A DNA stretch of 64,000 bases from Ruegeria sp. THAF33 (GCF_009363615.1 NZ_CP045384.1:2788501-2852500); one strand, 5' to 3'; numbered from the stretch's first letter, positions 36,199 through 45,307 are shown. The notes: generated by a model from the letters alone, not told the origin. Made by a program: numbers and translations.

Positions 36199-37659
36199 AT
36201 GGGGATTTCGGTCGATACATTCTTTCTTGAGCTCAATGGTCAGGGCACATTGCAGGCCCAGATCCAGCAGATGATTGCCGAAGGCATCTTGTCCGGTCGC
36301 TTTCACGTCGGAGAAAAACTCCCTTCGTCACGCAAACTGGCCGCGCATCTGGGTGTCAGCCGAATAACGGTGACGTTGGCCTACACCGAACTTTTGGCCA
36401 ATGACTACCTGACGGCCAAGGGGCGGTCCGGGTATTACGTTTCGCAAAACGCACCTGTCCCCCCCAAGTATTCGCCTGTCCAGCGCGGCACAGAATCCGT
36501 TGACTGGGACAATGCACTGGCGCGCCGCTTTCTGGACAGTGACGTTCTGCCAAAACCCAGCGACTGGCGAGAGTACCGTTATCCGTTCATCTACGGGCAG
36601 GCTGACCGAACCTTGTTTGACCACGCCAACTGGAGGTTATGCGCCGTCCGCGCGTTGGGACACAAGGATTTCGATTCGCTGACCGGAGATTACGTGGATC
36701 AAGATGATCCGTTGTTGATCGAATTTATTGCCCGTCACACTCTACCTCGACGTGGCATCGCGGCCCGCCCCGAAGAGATCCTGATCACTCTGGGCGCGCA
36801 GAACGCGCTCTGGCTGGCATCGCGCATCTTGCTGACCCACAATCGCACGGCCGTCATAGAAGACCCATGTTACTATGCGCTGCGAAGCCTTCTGAACCAT
36901 TGGGATTGCGCGGTCACGCCCTTGAGCGTGGACCGGGACGGGCTGCCTCCCGAGGCGATTCCCGACGAAGCGGACGTCATCTTTACCACCCCCAGCCATC
37001 AAAGCCCGACAACCGCAACGATGCCGATCGACCGCCGCAACCAATTGCTGGACCGAGCACGCGATCTGGATGCGATGGTTGTCGAGGATGACTATGAGTT
37101 TGAAATGGCCTTCCGAGGCGCCCCTTCGCCGGCGCTGAAATCCATGGATCGGGATGGGCGCGTGATTTATGTCGGCAGTTTTTCCAAGTCGCTGTTTCCA
37201 GGATTGCGACTTGGGTACATGGTCGGCTCAGAGCCATTTATCCGCGAGGCGCGCGCGCTGCGCTCGTTGGTTCTGCGCCACCCGCCAGGCCACATTCAGC
37301 GCACGGCGGCGTATTTCCTGTCGTTGGGCCATTACGACGCGCAAATTCGGCGTATGTCGAAGGCCTTGCAAGAACGGCGCGACGCGATGGACGAAGCCAT
37401 CGCGGAAAGTGGGCTGACCGTGGCTGGACGGGGTGTGATTGGCGGCTCTTCAATGTGGATGTCAGCCCCTGAGCACATCGACACAACTCAACTGGCATTA
37501 AGGCTGCAAAACCAGAGTGTTCACATTGAGCCGGGCGCACCGTTCTTCTCGGGGCCCGACAGGCCACAGAATTTCTATCGCTTGGGCTATTCCTCCATTC
37601 CAACAGACCGCATCGCGCCCGGCGTGAAACTGATCGCCGACGCAATTCGGGCCGTTTGA
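36199..37659 (+). CDS. tauR: TauR, MocR/GntR-type regulator with aminotransferase domain
   Basis: This 486-residue regulator joins an N-terminal GntR winged helix (about residues 15-80: LPSSRKLAAHLGVSRITVT) to a fold-type I aminotransferase domain. The PLP lysine is K330 in GSFSKSLFPGLRLGYM. TauR activates taurine catabolism in Rhodobacter in response to taurine. It lies 125 bases upstream of xsc, its expected target. Its own start at 36199 has a weak AGGC upstream. TauR-like direct repeats occur both before it and before xsc. Confidence 0.9.
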   Translation: MGISVDTFFLELNGQGTLQAQIQQMIAEGILSGRFHVGEKLPSSRKLAAHLGVSRITVTLAYTELLANDYLTAKGRSGYYVSQNAPVPPKYSPVQRGTESVDWDNALARRFLDSDVLPKPSDWREYRYPFIYGQADRTLFDHANWRLCAVRALGHKDFDSLTGDYVDQDDPLLIEFIARHTLPRRGIAARPEEILITLGAQNALWLASRILLTHNRTAVIEDPCYYALRSLLNHWDCAVTPLSVDRDGLPPEAIPDEADVIFTTPSHQSPTTATMPIDRRNQLLDRARDLDAMVVEDDYEFEMAFRGAPSPALKSMDRDGRVIYVGSFSKSLFPGLRLGYMVGSEPFIREARALRSLVLRHPPGHIQRTAAYFLSLGHYDAQIRRMSKALQERRDAMDEAIAESGLTVAGRGVIGGSSMWMSAPEHIDTTQLALRLQNQSVHIEPGAPFFSGPDRPQNFYRLGYSSIPTDRIAPGVKLIADAIRAV

Positions 37660-37666
37660 GCCTCAT

Positions 37667-37699
37667 CTGGACCTAATCCGGCTTTCGTTTTGGCCCTAA
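37667..37699. promoter_or_regulatory. TauR-like direct repeats upstream of xsc
   Basis: CTGGACCTAA (37667-37676) fits CTGGACYTAA exactly, and TTGGCCCTAA (37690-37699) is a degenerate second copy 23 bases along, which keeps the same face of the helix. They start 8 bases after the tauR stop and lie about 85-118 bases before the xsc ATG, an activator-like position. Confidence 0.7.
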
Positions 37700-37784
37700 C
37701 GCAGGTCGCACCCTTGCGCCAAAACCATATCAAACGCCGGGCACAGTGCCCGGTTTCACTCACTCTTGGTTGGAGAGCACTCAG

Positions 37785-39560
37785 ATGAAGATGACGACGG
37801 AAGAGGCGTTTGTTAAGGTTTTGCAGATGCACGGGATTGAGCATGCGTTCGGGATCATTGGATCCGCGATGATGCCGATCTCGGACTTGTTCCCGAAGGC
37901 CGGGATCATGTTCTGGGACTGTGCGCATGAAGGCAGCGCCGGGATGATGGCGGATGGCTACACCCGCGCGACCGGCAAGATGTCGATGATGATCGCGCAG
38001 AACGGCCCCGGCATCACCAATTTCGTGACCGCCGTAAAAACTGCCTATTGGAACCACACGCCGCTGCTGCTGGTCACGCCGCAGGCGGCGAACAAGACCA
38101 TCGGTCAGGGCGGTTTCCAGGAAGTCGAGCAGATGAAGCTGTTCGAGGACATGGTCGCCTATCAGGAAGAGGTCCGCGACCCGACCCGCGTCACCGAGGT
38201 TCTGAACCGCGTGATCATGAAAGCCAAGCGCGCCAGCGCCCCGGCCCAGATCAACATCCCGCGTGACATGTGGACCCAGGTGGTTGATGTTGATCTGCCC
38301 GCCATCGTCGATTTCGAACGCCCTGCGGGCGGCGAAACCGCCGTGGCGCAGGCGGCCGAGCTGCTGTCGACCGCCAAGAACCCGGTGATCCTGAACGGTG
38401 CGGGCGTGGTTCTGTCCAAGGGCGGGATCGAGGCCTCGAAGGCGCTGGCCGAGCGTCTGGATGCGCCGGTCTGCGTGGGCTATCAGCACAACGACGCCTT
38501 CCCCGGCAGCCACCCTCTGTTTGCCGGTCCTCTGGGCTACAACGGCTCGAAAGCCGGGATGGAACTGATCAGCGAGGCCGATGTTGTTCTGTGCCTCGGC
38601 ACCCGTCTGAACCCGTTCTCGACCCTGCCGGGCTATGGCATGGAATACTGGCCGGCCGAGGCCAAGATCATCCAGGTCGACATCAACCCCGACCGGATCG
38701 GCCTGACCAAGAAGGTCACCGTAGGCATCGTGGGTGACGCGGCCAAGGTGGCGACCGGCATCCTGAACCAGCTGAGCGACACCGCGGGCGACGAGGGCCG
38801 CGACGCGCGCAAGGCGAAGATCGCCGAGAAAAAGTCCCGCTGGGCCCAGCAGCTGAGCAGCATGGACCACGAGGATGATGATCCGGGCACCACCTGGAAC
38901 CAGCGCGCCCGCGCGGCCAAGCCCGACTGGATGAGCCCCCGCATGGCGTGGCGCGCCATTCAGGCGGCGCTGCCGAAAGAGGCGATCATCAGCTCGGATA
39001 TCGGCAACAACTGCGCCATCGGCAACGCCTATCCGTCCTTCGAGGCGGGCCGCAAATACCTGGCGCCGGGCCTGTTCGGCCCCTGCGGCTATGGCCTGCC
39101 GGCCATCGTCGGCGCCAAGATCGGCTGCCCGGACGTGCCGGTCGTGGGCTTTGCCGGTGACGGCGCCTTCGGCATCGCGGTGAACGAACTGACCGCGATC
39201 GGCCGCGAGGAATGGCCTGCCGTGACCCAGATCGTCTTCCGCAACTATCAGTGGGGCGCGGAAAAGCGCAACTCGACCCTGTGGTTCGATGACAACTTCG
39301 TCGGCACCGAACTGGATACCAAAGTGTCCTACGCCGGTATCGCGCAGGCCTGTGGTCTGAAGGGCGTCGTGGCCCGCACCCAGGACGAGCTGACCGCAGC
39401 CCTGAACCAGGCGATCGAGGATCAGAAGAACGGCATCACCACGCTGATCGAGGCCCTGATCAACCAGGAGCTCGGCGAACCCTTCCGCCGCGACGCAATG
39501 AAAAAACCCGTCGCCGTCGCAGGAATCTCGGCCGAAGACATGAAAGCTCAGGAAGCGTGA
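37785..39560 (+). CDS. xsc: Sulfoacetaldehyde acetyltransferase
   Basis: This 591-residue thiamine-diphosphate enzyme splits sulfoacetaldehyde with phosphate into acetyl phosphate and sulfite. The N-terminal TPP-binding glutamate region is MFWDCAHEGSAGMMADGY; the C-terminal GDGAFGIAVNELTA segment with YQWGAEKRNS completes the GDG...N cofactor site. The size is typical. The ATG at 37785 has TGGAGAG upstream. Third codon positions are almost uniformly G or C, much more than in tauR or pta, which suggests very high expression. Confidence 0.96.
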   Translation: MKMTTEEAFVKVLQMHGIEHAFGIIGSAMMPISDLFPKAGIMFWDCAHEGSAGMMADGYTRATGKMSMMIAQNGPGITNFVTAVKTAYWNHTPLLLVTPQAANKTIGQGGFQEVEQMKLFEDMVAYQEEVRDPTRVTEVLNRVIMKAKRASAPAQINIPRDMWTQVVDVDLPAIVDFERPAGGETAVAQAAELLSTAKNPVILNGAGVVLSKGGIEASKALAERLDAPVCVGYQHNDAFPGSHPLFAGPLGYNGSKAGMELISEADVVLCLGTRLNPFSTLPGYGMEYWPAEAKIIQVDINPDRIGLTKKVTVGIVGDAAKVATGILNQLSDTAGDEGRDARKAKIAEKKSRWAQQLSSMDHEDDDPGTTWNQRARAAKPDWMSPRMAWRAIQAALPKEAIISSDIGNNCAIGNAYPSFEAGRKYLAPGLFGPCGYGLPAIVGAKIGCPDVPVVGFAGDGAFGIAVNELTAIGREEWPAVTQIVFRNYQWGAEKRNSTLWFDDNFVGTELDTKVSYAGIAQACGLKGVVARTQDELTAALNQAIEDQKNGITTLIEALINQELGEPFRRDAMKKPVAVAGISAEDMKAQEA

Positions 39561-39582
39561 TCAAAGGACGAGGCCAGAGCGT

Positions 39583-40590
39583 ATGACAATGACACCAATT
39601 GAACTGTTGCGTCAGAACGCCCCGGCCTCGCGCCCTGTGATTTCTTTATGCGAAGGCAGTGATCCCCGCGTCGTTGCGGGGGCACTGGCCGCCCACCAGG
39701 CCGGACTGGCTGATGTCATTCTGGTCGGTCCACAAGCCGAGGTCGAAGCCACCCTCAAGAACCAGAATGCCGCTCGCTCTGACGGCGTCATGGTTCACGA
39801 CCCGGCAACCTCGGACCTGACCGAGGAATTTGCCCAAACCTATTTTGAACTGCGCCAACACAAGGGCGTCGATCCGGCCAAAGCCCGCGCCGCCGTTGAA
39901 ACACCGCCAGTCTATGCCGCCATGCTGGTACGCAGCGGGCGGGCCACTGGAACCGTAGGTGGTGCCGTTCACACGACCGGAGACATTGTACGCGCGGCCA
40001 TTCAGGTGATCGGCATGGCCCCAGATGCCGGAATGGTATCATCCTTTTTCCTGATGTACCCGCCGGAAAACGCTCAGCCCGGAGCGCGGGCGATGCTCTA
40101 TTCGGACTGCGGCCTGGTCATCGATCCCAGCGCTGACGAGTTGAGCAAAATTGCCGTCGCCTCGGCCAGATCGGCGCGGGCACTGCTGCGGGTTGACCCC
40201 AAGATCGCCATGCTCAGCTTTTCAACAAAGGGCAGCGCAAAGCATCCCGATGTCGACAAGGTGATCGAGGCCACTGAAACACTGCGCCAAAATTCCCCGG
40301 ATCTCGAGGTCGACGGCGAGCTTCAGTTCGACGCGGCCTTCGTGCCCTCGGTCGGGGATCGCAAATCGCCCGGATCTTCGGTCGCTGGTCAGGCCAACGT
40401 GATGATCTTTCCCAATCTCGACGCGGGCAATATCGGCTACAAGATCACGCAACGACTGGGGGGTTACACCGCGATCGGCCCGGTTTTGCAGGGGCTGGCC
40501 CGACCCGCCAATGATCTTTCCCGCGGATGCAGCGCCGAAGATGTGACCCAGATGATCGCCGTGACGGCACTGCAAGCTATCAGGGAATAA
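39583..40590 (+). CDS. pta: Phosphate acetyltransferase
   Basis: This 335-residue enzyme moves the acetyl group from acetyl phosphate to CoA, handing the carbon of sulfoacetaldehyde to the tricarboxylic acid cycle. It has the PTA_PTB features SLCEGSDPRVVAGAL, RSGRATGTVGGAVHTTGDIVRAA and SPGSSVAGQANVMIFPNLDAGNIGYK (each only in part here). It is the short single-domain type. It begins 22 bases after xsc, with AGG before the ATG, and belongs to the same operon. Confidence 0.95.
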   Translation: MTMTPIELLRQNAPASRPVISLCEGSDPRVVAGALAAHQAGLADVILVGPQAEVEATLKNQNAARSDGVMVHDPATSDLTEEFAQTYFELRQHKGVDPAKARAAVETPPVYAAMLVRSGRATGTVGGAVHTTGDIVRAAIQVIGMAPDAGMVSSFFLMYPPENAQPGARAMLYSDCGLVIDPSADELSKIAVASARSARALLRVDPKIAMLSFSTKGSAKHPDVDKVIEATETLRQNSPDLEVDGELQFDAAFVPSVGDRKSPGSSVAGQANVMIFPNLDAGNIGYKITQRLGGYTAIGPVLQGLARPANDLSRGCSAEDVTQMIAVTALQAIRE

Positions 40591-40680
40591 AACTCAGAAC
40601 TCGCGTCGTTTCCAGAACGATGTTCTCAAATCGGAAGGAAAGTGACAAAGTCCTCCCGACACAACCGACAGGACCCGCCA

Positions 40681-43500
40681 ATGACCCATCAGCAGCCGAT
40701 CCTTGAAACGTCTCCGAAAGTTTCGGACGAGGTCCGCAAAACCACCTGTTATATGTGCGCCTGCCGCTGCGGCATCAACGTTCACATGAAAGACGGCAAG
40801 GTCGCCTATATCGAAGGAAACCGGGACCACCCGGTAAACAAGGGGGTTTTGTGCGCCAAGGGCTCTGCCGGGATCATGCAGGTCAACGCCCCCTCTCGCC
40901 TGCGCAAACCGCTGAAGCGTGTCGGCCCACGTGGCTCGGGTGAATTTCGCGAAATCGAGTGGGACGAGGCGCTCAGCACTGCCGTGGGCTGGCTGAACGA
41001 ACTGCATGAAACCGCACCGCAGAAACTGGCCTTTTTCACTGGCCGCGACCAGAGCCAGAGTTTCACCAGTTTCTGGGCCCAGAATTTCGGCACTCCGAAC
41101 TACGCAGCTCACGGAGGCTTCTGCTCGGTCAATATGGCGGCCGGTGGCATTTACACGATGGGCGGCGCGTTTTGGGAGTTTGGACAACCCGACTGGGATC
41201 ACACCAAACTGTTCATGCTGTTCGGCGTCGCCGAGGATCATGACAGCAACCCGATAAAAATGGGGATCGGCAAGATCAAGGCGCGCGGCGCACGGGTGAT
41301 CGGGGTGAATCCGATCCGGTCGGGCTATAACGCTGTTGCCGATGACTGGGTCGGCATCACACCCGGAACAGACGGGCTGTTCATTTTGTCGTTGATCCAC
41401 GTTCTGATGAAAGCCGGCAAGATCGATCTGGATTACCTGAGCCGCTATACCAATGCGCCGGTTCTGGTGAACGCAAGCGAGGGTGCGGAAAAGGGCCTGT
41501 TCCTGCGCGACGAGGACGGCAAGCCGCTGGTTATTGATCGCAAGACGGGCGAGCCAACCGAATTCGACAAGCCCGGCGTGCGCCCGGACCTGTCGGCGAC
41601 CTATGACAAGGACGGTGTGACGCACCGCCCCGTTTTCCACCTGATGGCTGAAAAATACCTCAGCGACGAACACGCGCCCGAGACGGTGGCCGATCGCTGC
41701 GGCATCCCGGCCAAACGTATCCGGGCTATTGCCGCCGAAATCGCCAGGGTCGCTTTTGACGAAGCAATCGAACTGAATCAGGAATGGGTTGATTTTCGGG
41801 GTGAAAAGCACTCGAAGATGATTGGTCGTCCCGTAAGCTTCCATTCCATGCGGGGCGTATCAGCCCATGCCAACGGATTCCAGACCTGCCGCGCACTGCA
41901 TGTGCTGCAGATCATGCTGGGAACAGTCGAGGTGCCGGGCGGTTTCCGCTTCAAGCCACCCTATCCCAAACCAGTCGAAGCACACCCGACGCCTCATGGC
42001 GACAGGCGTCCGGGACGTCCGCTGAACGGCCCGCATCTGGGCTTTCCACGTGGTCCCGAAGACCTGCTGCTGGACGACTGCGGCACGCCGCAACGCATCG
42101 ACAAGGCATTCACCTGGGAAAACCCGATGTCCGTGCACGGGTTGATGCACATGGTGATTTCGAACGCTGCGGCTGGTGATCCCTACAAGATCGACACCCT
42201 GTTCATGTACATGGCGAATATGTCGTGGAATTCCTCCATGAACACCAAAGGTGTGATGGAGATGCTGACGGCCAAGACCGATGACGGCAATTACGTCATC
42301 CCGCGCATCATTTACTCCGACGCCTATTCTTCGGAAATGGTGGCTTACGCCGACCTGATCCTGCCCGACACCACCTATCTCGAGCGGCACGACTGTATCT
42401 CGCTGCTGGATCGCCCGATCTGCGAGGCCGACGCCGCAGCAGACGCCATTCGCTGGCCAGTGGTCGAACCCGACCGTGACGTGCGTGGTTTCCAGTCGGT
42501 TCTGATCGAGCTGGCCAACCGTATGAGCCTGCCGGGTTTCACGAATGAAGACGGCAGCCCAAAGTGGAAAGACTACGCGGATTACATCGTAAACCACGAA
42601 CGACGCCCTGGCATCGGCCCGCTGGCCGGTTTCCGGGGTCCAGACGGCGACAAGGAAGGCCGCGGCGAGGTCAATTCGGATCAGCTGAACCGGTATATCG
42701 AAAACGGCGGATTTTATGTGGCGCATATCCCGGAAGGCGCGGATTACTACAAACCGTGGAACACCGCCTATCAGAACTGGGCCGTCGGGATGGGCATCTA
42801 TGACAGCCCTCAGCCCTATCTGTTCCAGCTCTATTCCGAACCGATGCGCCGGTTCCAGCTGGCTGCTGAAGGTCACGGTGACCGCCAGCCGCCCGAGCAC
42901 CTGCGCCAGCGCATCAAGGACACCATGGATCCGTTGCCGATCTGGTACGAAACCGATCAGCACGGCAATGAAGGCTTCACCGTCAACGCCCTGACGCAGC
43001 GCCCAATGGCCATGTATCACAGTTGGGGCACACAGAACGCGTGGCTGCGCCAGTTGCACGGGCAAAACCCGCTGTACGTCCCGACCAAACTGATGCGAGA
43101 ACACAACCTGCAAGACGGCGACTGGGCAAAAGTCAGCTCCCCCCACGGTGAAATCACCGTGCCGGTGATGGAGATGGCCGCGCTGAACGACAACACGGTC
43201 TGGACATGGAACGCCATCGGCAAACGCAAGGGCGCCTGGGCCTTGCAGGACGACGCGCCAGAAGCGACCAAAGGTTTCCTGCTCAATCACCTGATTCACG
43301 AATTGCTGCCGTCCAAAGATGATGGAATGCGCTGGGCCAATTCGGACCCGATCACTGGTCAGGCGGCATGGTTCGACCTGAAGGTCAAAATCGAAAAATC
43401 CGACGCACCTGCCGATGCGCAAAGCCAGCCGAATTTCGACCCGATCAAATCTCCTGTCGGAACCGGCCCTGAGAACCTGGCCTGGAAGGTGGGCAAATGA
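40681..43500 (+). CDS. soeA: SoeA, molybdopterin subunit of sulfite dehydrogenase
   Basis: This 939-residue molybdopterin-guanine-dinucleotide oxidoreductase has one N-terminal 4Fe-4S site (C-x2-C-x3-C in CYMCACRC, then C in VLCAKGS). A long catalytic domain and a C-terminal dinucleotide-binding domain (near HGEITVPVMEM) follow. No twin-arginine signal is present, so it faces the cytoplasm, as for SoeABC of Allochromatium. It follows pta by 90 bases and precedes matching Fe-S and anchor subunits. The likely job is oxidation of sulfite released by Xsc. The ATG at 40681 follows CAGGACCCGCCA. Confidence 0.9.
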   Translation: MTHQQPILETSPKVSDEVRKTTCYMCACRCGINVHMKDGKVAYIEGNRDHPVNKGVLCAKGSAGIMQVNAPSRLRKPLKRVGPRGSGEFREIEWDEALSTAVGWLNELHETAPQKLAFFTGRDQSQSFTSFWAQNFGTPNYAAHGGFCSVNMAAGGIYTMGGAFWEFGQPDWDHTKLFMLFGVAEDHDSNPIKMGIGKIKARGARVIGVNPIRSGYNAVADDWVGITPGTDGLFILSLIHVLMKAGKIDLDYLSRYTNAPVLVNASEGAEKGLFLRDEDGKPLVIDRKTGEPTEFDKPGVRPDLSATYDKDGVTHRPVFHLMAEKYLSDEHAPETVADRCGIPAKRIRAIAAEIARVAFDEAIELNQEWVDFRGEKHSKMIGRPVSFHSMRGVSAHANGFQTCRALHVLQIMLGTVEVPGGFRFKPPYPKPVEAHPTPHGDRRPGRPLNGPHLGFPRGPEDLLLDDCGTPQRIDKAFTWENPMSVHGLMHMVISNAAAGDPYKIDTLFMYMANMSWNSSMNTKGVMEMLTAKTDDGNYVIPRIIYSDAYSSEMVAYADLILPDTTYLERHDCISLLDRPICEADAAADAIRWPVVEPDRDVRGFQSVLIELANRMSLPGFTNEDGSPKWKDYADYIVNHERRPGIGPLAGFRGPDGDKEGRGEVNSDQLNRYIENGGFYVAHIPEGADYYKPWNTAYQNWAVGMGIYDSPQPYLFQLYSEPMRRFQLAAEGHGDRQPPEHLRQRIKDTMDPLPIWYETDQHGNEGFTVNALTQRPMAMYHSWGTQNAWLRQLHGQNPLYVPTKLMREHNLQDGDWAKVSSPHGEITVPVMEMAALNDNTVWTWNAIGKRKGAWALQDDAPEATKGFLLNHLIHELLPSKDDGMRWANSDPITGQAAWFDLKVKIEKSDAPADAQSQPNFDPIKSPVGTGPENLAWKVGK

Positions 43501-43512
43501 CCCGGATCCGCA

Positions 43513-43587
43513 CTTCATCTGGCCAAAAATATCCCGGGGGTGAATTGAGCCGCAGGCTCAAGAGGGCGCTGGCCCCCTCACCTGCCC
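43513..43587 (+). repeat. Intergenic repeat, copy 2 (soeA-soeB)
   Basis: The core CTTCATCTGGCCAAAAATAT-CCCGGGGG (43513-43540) is followed by a perfect hairpin, TTGAGCC-GCA-GGCTCAA (43545-43561), and a second GC hairpin with GAGGG/CCCTC arms. It sits between soeA and soeB, inside the operon, where an mRNA-processing or stabilising role is possible. It matches the copies at 45266 and 57160 closely. Confidence 0.8.
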
Positions 43588-43609
43588 TCAACAGCGGAGG
43601 TTCCCTGAA

Positions 43610-44359
43610 ATGACCCAGCTACCAAACTCCACTGACCGCAAGATGGGCCTGGTCATCGACCTGGACACCTGTGTCGGCTGCCACGCCTGCGTTATTTCCT
43701 GCAAAGGCTGGAACACGGAAAATTACGGTGCCCCTCTTTCGGATCAGGACGCCTATGGTGCAAACCCTTCGGGCACCTTTCTCAACCGTGTGCATTCCTA
43801 CGAAGTGCAACCTGCCGACGGGCATGCCCAGCTGATTCACTTCCCGAAATCCTGCCTGCATTGCGAAGACGCGCCCTGCGTCACCGTCTGCCCCACCGGC
43901 GCCAGCTACAAACGGGTCGAGGATGGCATCGTCCTGGTCAATGAAAGCGATTGCATCGGATGCGGCCTGTGCGCCTGGTCCTGCCCCTACGGTGCGCGGG
44001 AACTGGATGTGGCCGAGGGCGTGATGAAGAAATGCACACTTTGCGTGGACCGCATCTACAATGAAAACCTCCCCGAGGTCGACCGTATCCCCTCCTGTGT
44101 TCGCACCTGCCCTGCGGGCGCAAGGCACTTTGGTGATCTGGGCGATCCCGACAGCGATGTCAGCCAGCTGGTTGCAGAACGGGGTGGCATGGACCTGATG
44201 CCGGAAATGGGCACCAAACCCGTCAACAAATACCTGCCCCCGCGCCCCAAGGACACCGTGGAAGACCAGATCGACATACTGGCCCCCCTGCTGACCCCCA
44301 TCGCTGACGAGCCCAAAGGGTTCCTCGGCTGGCTCGACAAGACGTTGGAGAAACTCTGA
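43610..44359 (+). CDS. soeB: SoeB, iron-sulfur subunit of sulfite dehydrogenase
   Basis: This 249-residue DmsB/PhsB-type protein has four cysteine clusters for 4Fe-4S centres: CVGCHACVISC, CLHCEDAPCVTVCP, CIGCGLCAWSCP and CTLCVDR...CVRTCP. It links the SoeA molybdenum centre to the SoeC anchor. The ATG at 43610 has GGAGG 11 bases upstream. Its stop shares one base with the soeC start (TGATG). Confidence 0.93.
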   Translation: MTQLPNSTDRKMGLVIDLDTCVGCHACVISCKGWNTENYGAPLSDQDAYGANPSGTFLNRVHSYEVQPADGHAQLIHFPKSCLHCEDAPCVTVCPTGASYKRVEDGIVLVNESDCIGCGLCAWSCPYGARELDVAEGVMKKCTLCVDRIYNENLPEVDRIPSCVRTCPAGARHFGDLGDPDSDVSQLVAERGGMDLMPEMGTKPVNKYLPPRPKDTVEDQIDILAPLLTPIADEPKGFLGWLDKTLEKL

Positions 44360-45231
44360 TGCATCCCGCACCCTCCGTCATTCTGTTCACCACCCTGTCC
44401 GGTCTGGGATTTGGACTGCTGTTCTTTCTTGGCCTGGGGTTTCCGGCTGTCTCGGGTTGGGTGGCTTTTGTGTTCTTCGCCATTGCCTATGGTCTGGCCG
44501 TCGGCGGGCTTTTGGCTTCGACCTTCCACCTGGGCCATCCCGAACGGGCCTTGAAGGCGTTCACTCAATGGAAAACCAGCTGGCTCAGCCGTGAAGGTTG
44601 GTGTGCCGTCCTCGCGCTGGTCATCATGGGGCTCTATGCGATTGGCGTGGTGTTTCTGGACCAACGCTGGGGTTTTCTGGGCTGGATCGGCGCAGGGTTG
44701 TCGCTGGCCACAGTGTTCACGACCTCGATGATCTACACGCAGCTCAAGACCATCCCACGCTGGAACATGAACCTGACACCTGCCATGTTTCTCAGCTTCA
44801 GCCTGGCCGGTGGTGCATTGCTGGCAGGTCAGACAAGCGCAGCTCTGCCGCTGCTGCTGATCGCGGCGCTGGTGCAGATACTGTACTGGCGCAAGGGGGA
44901 TCAGGCGTTTGCGTTATCGGGAACGGATCTGGGAACAGCCACCGGGCTTGGCGCACGCGGATCCGTCCGCGCCTTTGAGCCGCCCCATACCGGCACCAAT
45001 TATCTGCTGCGAGAATTCGTTCACGTGGTCGGGCGCAAACACGCCGAAAAACTGCGGCTGATCTCGTTCGTTCTGGCATTCGTGCTGCCGGTTCTGCTGT
45101 TGCTGCTGCCGTTCAATCACGTCTTCGCCCTGCTGGCCGTGGCCTCGCATCTGGCAGGTGTTGCAACGTCGCGCTGGCTGTTCTTTGCGCAGGCCGAACA
45201 TGTCGTGGGGCTGTATTACGGCAAACGCTGA
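44359..45231 (+). CDS. soeC: SoeC, DmsC-type membrane anchor of sulfite dehydrogenase
   Basis: This 290-residue protein has about eight membrane helices and the DmsC-family motif of short hydrophilic loops, with STFHLGHPERALKAF in the second helix-loop and a conserved GLGARGSVRAFEPPHTG loop. It anchors SoeAB to the cytoplasmic membrane and passes electrons to quinone. It starts on the last base of the soeB stop. It is the final gene of the operon. Confidence 0.92.
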   Translation: MHPAPSVILFTTLSGLGFGLLFFLGLGFPAVSGWVAFVFFAIAYGLAVGGLLASTFHLGHPERALKAFTQWKTSWLSREGWCAVLALVIMGLYAIGVVFLDQRWGFLGWIGAGLSLATVFTTSMIYTQLKTIPRWNMNLTPAMFLSFSLAGGALLAGQTSAALPLLLIAALVQILYWRKGDQAFALSGTDLGTATGLGARGSVRAFEPPHTGTNYLLREFVHVVGRKHAEKLRLISFVLAFVLPVLLLLLPFNHVFALLAVASHLAGVATSRWLFFAQAEHVVGLYYGKR

Positions 45232-45232
45232 G

Positions 45233-45294
45233 GGGGCTCTGCCCCCGCCGCGGCAAGCCGCGACTCCCCCGGGATATTTTTTGGCCAGATGAAG
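45233..45294 (-). repeat. Intergenic repeat, copy 3 (after soeC)
   Basis: Read on the minus strand, CTTCATCTGGCCAAAAAATAT is followed by CCCGGGGG (45294-45266), then GC hairpins (GCGGC/GCCGC near 45249-45262 and GGGGGC/GCCCCC at 45233-45246). It lies just after soeC, in inverted orientation to copy 2. The core has one extra A. Confidence 0.8.
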
Positions 45295-45307
45295 TCTGGA
45301 TACATCA

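Noticed and set aside
41860..43518. 552-codon minus-strand frame opposite soeA
   Set aside because: Antisense frame produced by high-GC codon usage of soeA. No domain is visible, and the sense protein is complete.
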